Shown here: piece by piece, positions 6,606-11,167 of the stretch
How positions within the stretch are numbered: position 1 is the stretch's first letter
Layout: the number at the start of each line of letters is the position of its first letter
Translations under genes and position numbers: made by a program
NCBI GenBank assembly: GCA_012269805.1
Contig: JAAXJP010000083.1
Location: 1,971-13,137 of the forward strand
Direction: 5' to 3'
From: Rubrivirga sp.
GTDB taxonomy: Bacteria > Bacteroidota > Rhodothermia > Rhodothermales > Rubricoccaceae
DNA length: 11,167 nucleotides
The notes under the pieces: generated by a model
Told to the model about the DNA's origin: nothing
The model's database searches: none
What the model saw: only the letters and a program-made list of their open reading frames with translations

Positions 6606-9014
6606 TCAGGCTCCCTGGACGCCCGACGGCGAGGCGGGCTCGTGCGGCCAGACCCAGTCGCGGATCTCGGGCATGTCCTGCCCGTGCCGGGTGATGTACT
6701 CCCGGTGCTCGACGAGCCGGTCACGCATCGTCTGGTGCACGTGGGGACCGTGCGGCCCGACCGTCGGCACCCGCTCGGCCACGTCCATCACGAGGTGGAA
6801 GCGGTCGAGCCCGTTGCGGACCACCATGTCGAACGGGGTCGTGGTGGAGCCCTCCTCGACGAACCCGCGGACGTGGAAGTTGGCGTGGTTCGTCCGGCTG
6901 TAGGTGAGCCGGTGGATGAGCCAGGGGTAGCCGTGGTAGGCGAAGATGACCGGCTTGTCCGTCGTGAAGAGCGCGTCGAAGGCGCGGTCGGAGAGCCCGT
7001 GCGGGTGGGTGCGCTCGGGCTGGAGCCGCATGAGGTCCACGACGTTGACGACGCGGACCTTCAGGTCCGGGAGGTGCCGGCGGAGGAGGTCCACGGCCGC
7101 CAGCGTCTCCAGGGTCGGGACGTCGCCGGCGCAGGCCATCACCACGTCCGGCTCGGCGTGCTGGTCGTTGCCGGCCCACTCCCAGATCCCGATCCCGGCG
7201 GCCGTGTGCTTGATGGCCGCGTCGAGGTCGAGGTACTGGGGCTCGGGCTGCTTGCCGGCCACGATCACGTTGACGTAGTGGCGGCTCCGGAGGCAGTGGT
7301 CGGTGACCGAGAGGAGCGTGTTGGCGTCGGGCGGGAGGTAGACCCGGACGACCTCGGCCTTCTTGTTGACCACGAAGTCGATGAAGCCGGGGTCCTGGTG
7401 GCTGAACCCGTTGTGGTCCTGGCGCCAGACGTGCGAGGTGAGGAGGTAGTTGAGCGAGGCGAGGGGCCGCCGCCACGGGATGTCGCGAGTCACGTCGAGC
7501 CACTTCGCGTGCTGGTTGAACATCGAGTCGACGATGTGGATGAAGGCCTCGTAGCACGAGAACAGGCCGTGGCGCCCGGTGAGGAGGTAGCCCTCGAGCC
7601 AGCCCTGGCAGAGCTGCTCGCTCAGGACCTCCATCACGCGCCCGTCCGGCGCGAGGTGGTCGTCGGTCTCGAGGGCGGGCTCCATCCAGGCACGGTCCGT
7701 CACCTCGAAGAGGGCCGAGAGCCGATTTGAGGCCGTCTCGTCCGGGCCGACCACGCGGAAGGTCTCAGGGTTCATCGCCATCACGTCGCGGAGGAGCCGG
7801 CCCATCACGCGCGTCGCCTCGGCCGTGACCGCGCCGGGCGCAGGGACGTCGACGGCGAAGTCGCGCCAGTCGGGCATCCGGAGGTCCTTCAGGAGGAGGC
7901 CCCCGTTGGCGTGGGGGTTCGAGCCCATGCGCCGCTCGCCCTCGGGTGCGAGCGCGGCCACCTCTGGGACGAGGCGGCCCGACTCGTCGAAGAGCTCCTC
8001 GGGCCGGTAGCTCCGCATCCACGCCTCCAGGGCGGCCAGGTGCTCCGGGTTCTCGGCGAGCCCCGCCAGCGGGACCTGGTGCGAGCGGAAGGTGCCCTCG
8101 ACCTGGACGCCGTCCACCTTCTCCGGGCCGGTCCAGCCCTTCGGCAAGCGGAGCACGATCATGGGCCAGCGCGGGCGCTCCGTGACGCCATCCTCGCGGG
8201 CGTCGTGCTGGATGCGCTGGATCTCGGCGAAGGCGTCGTCGAGGGCCGCCGCCATCCGCTGGTGCATCGCCGCCGGTTCGTCGCCCTCGACGAAGACGGG
8301 CGCGTAGCCGTAGCCCACGAACAGGGCCTCCAGCTCCGCCTCGGGCATCCGGGCCAGCACCGTGGGGTTGGCGATCTTGTAGCCGTTGAGGTGGAGGACG
8401 GGGAGCACGGCCCCGTCGCGCGCCGGGTTGAGGAACTTGTTCGAGTGCCAGGACGCCGCGAGCGTCCCCGTCTCGGCCTCGCCGTCCCCGACGACGCAGC
8501 AGGCGACGAGGTCCGGGTTGTCGAAGACGGCCCCGTAGGCGTGGGCGAGGGAGTAGCCGAGCTCGCCGCCCTCGTTGATCGATCCGGGCGTCTCGGGCGA
8601 GGTGTGGCTCGGGATGCCGCCGGGGAACGAGAACTGGCGGAACAGCTTCCGCATCCCCTCGGCGTCCTGCGTGATGTCCGGGTAGTGCTCGGTGTAGCTC
8701 CCTTCGAGGTACGTGTTGGCGACGATGCCGGGGCCGCCGTGGCCCGGCCCGGTGACGTAGAGCACGCTGAGGTCGCGCTCCCGAATGAGCCGGTTGAGGT
8801 GGACGTAGACGAAGTTGAGGCCGGGCGTGGTGCCCCAGTGGCCGAGCAGCCGCGGCTTGACGTGCTCCAGCGTGAGGGGCTCGCGGAGGAGCGGGTTGTC
8901 GAGGAGGTAGATCTGGCCGACCGAGAGGTAGTTGGCCGCGCGCCAGTAGGCGTCGAAACGGGCAAGGTCGTCGTCGGAGAGGGGGAGCGGGTCTGTCTGG
9001 TCGTCGATGGTCAT
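6606..9014 (-). CDS. xfp: phosphoketolase (xylulose-5-phosphate / fructose-6-phosphate)
   Basis: Thiamine-diphosphate enzyme that splits xylulose 5-phosphate (and in many members fructose 6-phosphate) with phosphate to acetyl phosphate plus glyceraldehyde 3-phosphate (or erythrose 4-phosphate). At 802 residues it has full family length. Visible marks: [13 protein letters not shown] (58-70), TGPGHGG (88-94), the phosphoketolase signature [15 protein letters not shown] (148-162), the cofactor-binding GDGEAETG (177-184), and in the second half [40 protein letters not shown] and [11 protein letters not shown]. The start [13 protein letters not shown] at 9014 matches the usual start; the open frame extends further upstream only through the lgt gene in another frame. 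It follows lgt by 38 bp and runs into the UbiB gene with a 3-bp gap. No acetate kinase or phosphate acetyltransferase is visible here. Substrate preference cannot be read from the sequence. Confidence 0.97.
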   Translation of the reverse strand: MTIDDQTDPLPLSDDDLARFDAYWRAANYLSVGQIYLLDNPLLREPLTLEHVKPRLLGHWGTTPGLNFVYVHLNRLIRERDLSVLYVTGPGHGGPGIVANTYLEGSYTEHYPDITQDAEGMRKLFRQFSFPGGIPSHTSPETPGSINEGGELGYSLAHAYGAVFDNPDLVACCVVGDGEAETGTLAASWHSNKFLNPARDGAVLPVLHLNGYKIANPTVLARMPEAELEALFVGYGYAPVFVEGDEPAAMHQRMAAALDDAFAEIQRIQHDAREDGVTERPRWPMIVLRLPKGWTGPEKVDGVQVEGTFRSHQVPLAGLAENPEHLAALEAWMRSYRPEELFDESGRLVPEVAALAPEGERRMGSNPHANGGLLLKDLRMPDWRDFAVDVPAPGAVTAEATRVMGRLLRDVMAMNPETFRVVGPDETASNRLSALFEVTDRAWMEPALETDDHLAPDGRVMEVLSEQLCQGWLEGYLLTGRHGLFSCYEAFIHIVDSMFNQHAKWLDVTRDIPWRRPLASLNYLLTSHVWRQDHNGFSHQDPGFIDFVVNKKAEVVRVYLPPDANTLLSVTDHCLRSRHYVNVIVAGKQPEPQYLDLDAAIKHTAAGIGIWEWAGNDQHAEPDVVMACAGDVPTLETLAAVDLLRRHLPDLKVRVVNVVDLMRLQPERTHPHGLSDRAFDALFTTDKPVIFAYHGYPWLIHRLTYSRTNHANFHVRGFVEEGSTTTPFDMVVRNGLDRFHLVMDVAERVPTVGPHGPHVHQTMRDRLVEHREYITRHGQDMPEIRDWVWPHEPASPSGVQGA

Positions 9015-9052
9015 GGCGGTGGGGAGGCGAAGGCGGGGCGTGAGAGGGGACG

Positions 9053-10054
9053 TCAGAGGGGCGATCCGGTGGAGACGGCCTCCGGGACCGGCCTCGACAC
9101 GGGCGCTTCGAGGGGTGGCCGTCGGCGCGTCGTCACGGCGAGGCCGACGAGTCCGGCGACGACGAACCCGATGGAGATGATCTGCGACTGCGGGAGGCCG
9201 AACGCGGCCTCGGGGTTGACGCGGATCTCTTCGATGAGGAACCGCTCGGCCCCCGCGAACACGGCGTAGAGCGAGAACAGCCAGCCGGCCTTGAACGGGT
9301 GCTTCCGGAGGAGCCACAGGGCGCCCGCGAGGGCCGCCGCCATCGCCAGCTCGTAGAGCATCGTCGGGTAGACTCCGTCGGGGGCCGCGAGCGCGCACTC
9401 GGCCCCCCGGTACTGGGCGTTGAAGACGACGGGGTCGATGGTCGTCCGCCCCGGACCGACGATGTTGCGGGGGAACGTCTCGCTCCAGAGGAAGGCCGGG
9501 ATCCAGCCCGGCTTGTCGGCGAGGCTGGAGCAGACGCCCCAGTCGCCGTCGCCGGAGAGGTAGCAGCCGACCCGGCCGATCCCGTACGCCAGCAGCATGC
9601 CCGGCGCGGCGGCGTCGGCCAGGCGCGGCACGCGGAGGCCCTTGCGGTAGGCGTACGCCGCCACGGCGACCGTCGCCACGACGAGGCCGCCGTAGAACGT
9701 CAGGCCCGACGTCGAGACCACCATCCCGACCGGGTCCTGGGTGAGCTCGTCCCAGTAGTCGACGACGTGGAACAGCTTGGCCCCGGCGATACCGAAGCCG
9801 GCTGCGAGCAGCGCCATCGTCCAGACGAGCGCGGAGGGGCTCTGCGCCGTCGTCCGGGGCCTGCCCTTGGCGTCTTTCGCCCGCACGCGCACCGAGCCGA
9901 CGAGGCCGAGGCCGTACATCCGGTCGAGCTCTCGCTGCGTCATCCACGCCGCCGCGAGGATGGCGAGGGCCACCATCAGCCCGAACGAGTAGAACGGGAG
10001 GGCGACGTCGACCCCGAGGAGGTCCTGAAAGAGGTCGCTGATGCGGGGGTACAT
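9053..10054 (-). CDS. lgt: prolipoprotein diacylglyceryl transferase (Lgt)
   Basis: Inner-membrane enzyme that transfers diacylglycerol from phosphatidylglycerol to the lipobox cysteine of prolipoproteins, the first step of lipoprotein maturation. The 333 residues include several hydrophobic helices (about 19-38, 75-95, 117-136, 233-250, 257-275, 288-308). Family motifs: GLTFYGG (117-123), [14 protein letters not shown] (160-173, holding the key Arg 161), YPTMLYE (229-235) and ERFLIEEIR (270-278). The variants differ from the proteobacterial GLSFHGG and GRIGNFxNGE forms and resemble those of Bacteroidota. Tyr121 stands where Escherichia coli has a His reported as important. A basic loop (about 54-68) and a long stretch between 172 and 228 add to the length, which exceeds the usual 260-290. 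The ATG at 10054 has no Shine-Dalgarno sequence. It lies between a small membrane protein (48 bp upstream) and phosphoketolase; a functional link to the latter is not obvious. Confidence 0.93.
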   Translation of the reverse strand: MYPRISDLFQDLLGVDVALPFYSFGLMVALAILAAAWMTQRELDRMYGLGLVGSVRVRAKDAKGRPRTTAQSPSALVWTMALLAAGFGIAGAKLFHVVDYWDELTQDPVGMVVSTSGLTFYGGLVVATVAVAAYAYRKGLRVPRLADAAAPGMLLAYGIGRVGCYLSGDGDWGVCSSLADKPGWIPAFLWSETFPRNIVGPGRTTIDPVVFNAQYRGAECALAAPDGVYPTMLYELAMAAALAGALWLLRKHPFKAGWLFSLYAVFAGAERFLIEEIRVNPEAAFGLPQSQIISIGFVVAGLVGLAVTTRRRPPLEAPVSRPVPEAVSTGSPL

Positions 10055-10102
10055 GCGGAGAGCGATGAGGCCGGGTCATTTCGGCCGTAGGAGGCACGGC
10101 GG

Positions 10103-10276
10103 TCAGGGGCCGGATCGAGGCAGGCCGTCGGTTTCGGGGTCGTCCGTTGGCCCTGACGGAGGCGACGCGGCGCGCTTCCGGCGCGCCTGCCACCAGGGCA
10201 CGACGTAGAGCACGACGACGATGAGGAGGATGAGGCCGCCGAGCCAGATGGCCAGGCCGAAAGGGACGTCATGCAT
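10103..10276 (-). CDS. small single-pass membrane protein, 57 residues, unrecognised
   Basis: A short frame that fills the gap between the cold-shock gene (16 bp upstream) and lgt (48 bp downstream). It begins [20 protein letters not shown]: one hydrophobic helix at about residues 7-27, then the aromatic PWW edge, a basic cluster ARRKR (31-35) and a polar Pro/Asp-rich tail ending LPRSGP. The basic cluster just after the helix predicts an N-out, C-in orientation. Translation evidence: the frame fits its neighbours with the same close spacing, the helix is coherent, and the leader ending CCACGACCCC before ATG nearly repeats the leader of the cold-shock gene. I do not recognise a family and give no function. 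A chance frame in GC-rich DNA is possible but less likely given the helix and the placement. Confidence 0.68.
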   Translation of the reverse strand: MHDVPFGLAIWLGGLILLIVVVLYVVPWWQARRKRAASPPSGPTDDPETDGLPRSGP

Positions 10277-10292
10277 GGGGTCGTGGGATTTG

Positions 10293-10568
10293 TCAGGCGC
10301 CGGGGTTGACGGCTCCGCCCTCGTTCTCCCACCGCTGCACGGCGGGGAGCAGGGCCAGGTCGGTCGCGGTGCGTTTGCCCCCCTCAGTCCGTACCTGGAA
10401 CCGCACGCGGTCCCCGGCCGCCAGCGAGGCGACGCCGCAGGCGCGGAGCGTGCCGGCGTGGACGGCGCAGGGCGCCGCGCCGTCGTCGGACGAGATGAGC
10501 CCGACGCCGCGCTCGGCGTCGAACCACTCGACCGTCCCCGTGGCGTGGGTGGTGGCTTCGTCGGTCAT
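10293..10568 (-). CDS. divergent cold-shock-domain protein
   Basis: A 91-residue protein with one cold-shock domain at about residues 10-74, a five-stranded barrel that usually binds single-stranded RNA or DNA. The domain start GTVEWFDAERGVGLI matches the family GTVKWFNxEKGFGFI, and AGDRVRFQV matches the fifth-strand region. The two nucleic-acid-binding motifs have lost most aromatics: RNP1 reads RGVGLI (Val and Leu for two Phe), and RNP2 reads CAVHAG where VFVHFS is usual, keeping only the His. W14 and F15 remain. Binding may therefore be weak or altered. About 17 residues follow the domain (ending GGAVNPGA), more than in the typical 65-70 residue CspA. It is first in the seven-gene minus-strand run, with about 200 bp of gene-free DNA before it, so the operon promoter may lie there. 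The domain call is good; a role in cold response is not implied. Confidence 0.82.
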   Translation of the reverse strand: MTDEATTHATGTVEWFDAERGVGLISSDDGAAPCAVHAGTLRACGVASLAAGDRVRFQVRTEGGKRTATDLALLPAVQRWENEGGAVNPGA

Positions 10569-10769
10569 GGGTCGTGGCGGTTTCAGGTTGTTCGTGATCT
10601 CGGCGAGACACGGGCCGCGCGCCCGCCGAACGAGACGGTCACCGGCGGCGGGCCAGAAGGCCCCGTAGCCGATGGCCGGGTGGCGGACGGGCGCGTCGAG
10701 GCGCGCACGTCCCGTGCTGGCATATGTGGCGGTGTCCTCATGGCGATGTCGAGAGGGGGTTGGCGTCGG
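10569..10769. other. gap between cold-shock gene and cls, no clear gene
   Basis: About 200 bp between two minus-strand genes. I find no convincing promoter: the minus strand contains no TTG for a Bacteroidota -33 box. One short inverted repeat, GGGCC-AGAA-GGCCC at 10650-10663, could be part of a terminator for cls but lacks a T-run. A 52-codon frame here (10741 to 10583) is rich in Pro, Arg, Ser and Thr and has weaker GC at third positions than real genes nearby, so it is not called. The promoter of the downstream operon would be expected here. Confidence 0.4.
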
Positions 10770-11167
10770 TCACAGCCAGCGCCGAGCGGTCCAGCCGACC
10801 GCCTCGGCGGCCATCCCGCCCCACGGGCGCCTCGACCAGCCACGGGCGGTGACCTCAACCGCATCGCCCAGGTCCGTCCTGAACTGTTCCTCCAGGGCCG
10901 TGCACAGGGCGCGGTTGGCGGAGAAGAGGTTGATCTCGTAGTTGACGAAGAAGCTGCGGTAGTCGAGGTTGGCCGTGCCCACGGTCGCGACGACGCCATC
11001 CGCGACGGCGGTCTTGGCGTGGAGCATGCGCGGCTGATACTCGAAGACCCGGATGCCCGCCGCCAACAGCGTCCGGTAGGCGGCCCGGGCCGCCCACCGG
11101 GTGATCGGGACGTCGCTCTTTCCTGGCAGCAGCAGACGGACGTCCACACCGCGTTTCGCAGCCTGGA
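10770..11167 (-). CDS. cls: cardiolipin synthase, C-terminal part (truncated by window edge)
   Basis: Membrane-associated phospholipase D-type enzyme that joins two phosphatidylglycerols (or a related donor) into cardiolipin. The last 131 codons are visible. They begin QAAKRGVDVRLLLPG, typical of the start of the second PLD half, and reach the second HKD motif: His-Ala-Lys, then Asp five residues after the Lys, then GTANLDYRSF (coded at about 11021 to 10953). The end, LEEQFRTDL followed by a Trp- and Arg-rich tail, is the usual C-terminus of Cls. A GTG at 11147 is not the start because the homology continues to the window edge. The first HKD motif and the N-terminal helices lie outside. Thr replaces the more common Ser in the GSxN part, a tolerated variant. 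About 200 bp separate it from the operon downstream, so co-transcription is uncertain. Confidence 0.92.
   Translation of the reverse strand, partial: QAAKRGVDVRLLLPGKSDVPITRWAARAAYRTLLAAGIRVFEYQPRMLHAKTAVADGVVATVGTANLDYRSFFVNYEINLFSANRALCTALEEQFRTDLGDAVEVTARGWSRRPWGGMAAEAVGWTARRWL

Noticed and set aside
4053..7730. Plus-strand open frame of about 1225 codons antisense to GAPDH, UbiB and phosphoketolase
   Set aside because: It is a frame opened by strong GC bias opposite three well-supported genes. The translation is low-complexity (Arg, Glu, Val, Gly, His) with no recognisable domain.
7911..9269. Plus-strand open frame of about 450 codons antisense to phosphoketolase and lgt
   Set aside because: Same GC-driven antisense effect; no domain and no plausible start context.
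9015..10193. Upstream extension of the phosphoketolase frame by 393 codons
   Set aside because: This stretch overlaps lgt and the small membrane gene in another frame and is Arg/Pro-rich without homology. The family start fits ATG 9014.
10583..10741. 52-codon minus-strand frame between cls and the cold-shock gene
   Set aside because: Biased toward Pro, Arg, Ser and Thr, with third-position GC clearly lower than real genes here and no hydrophobic or domain features. Probably a chance frame.
1..11167. CRISPR arrays, tRNA or rRNA genes, insertion sequences
   Set aside because: No spaced direct repeats, no tRNA- or rRNA-like stretches and no transposase were seen; the inverted repeats near 3300 are not flanked by transposase remains.

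Overview
The window is GC-rich bacterial DNA with almost no non-coding space. Nearly all gene starts lack a Shine-Dalgarno sequence and follow short C-rich leaders ending in ACC or CCC. The lipoprotein transferase has a GDGDWG-type motif. Both traits fit Bacteroidota, and with this high GC content a Rhodothermia relative (Rubricoccus/Rubrivirga-like) is my best guess. That placement is inference, not proven by the window.

Left part, plus strand (1-3241): a copper-handling unit. A Cu+-exporting P1B-type ATPase (CopA; its start lies left of the window) is followed after 46 bp by one open frame. This frame joins an ECF sigma factor of the CorE (copper-sensing, ECF44-like) type to a C-terminal heavy-metal-associated (HMA) domain. 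The sigma part carries a CxC motif between regions 2 and 4 and a five-cysteine cluster after region 4. The codons linking sigma part and HMA domain look like untranslated leader. The locus is therefore either a real sigma-HMA fusion or two genes whose separating stop codon is missing.

Middle (3242-3405): the convergent gap between the two gene sets holds three consecutive inverted repeats, including a 39-nt near-perfect hairpin. It probably ends transcription from both sides.

Right part, minus strand (10568 down to 3406): seven tightly packed genes in one direction, likely one operon. In transcription order they are a divergent cold-shock-domain protein, an unrecognised 57-residue single-pass membrane protein, Lgt, phosphoketolase, a UbiB/AarF-type kinase-like protein, an archaeal-type (type II) glyceraldehyde-3-phosphate dehydrogenase and a 7Fe ferredoxin. 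Gaps are 3 to 59 bp. Phosphoketolase yields acetyl phosphate plus glyceraldehyde 3-phosphate, and the dehydrogenase would consume the latter. The ferredoxin and UbiB add redox and quinone or lipid functions. A stress or low-oxygen carbon and redox module is a reasonable inference.

Right edge: the C-terminal part of a cardiolipin synthase (minus strand, truncated by the window), separated from the cold-shock gene by about 200 bp without a clear gene.

The best candidates for something new are the CorE-like sigma/HMA open frame and the combination of type II GAPDH with phosphoketolase in one bacterial operon.
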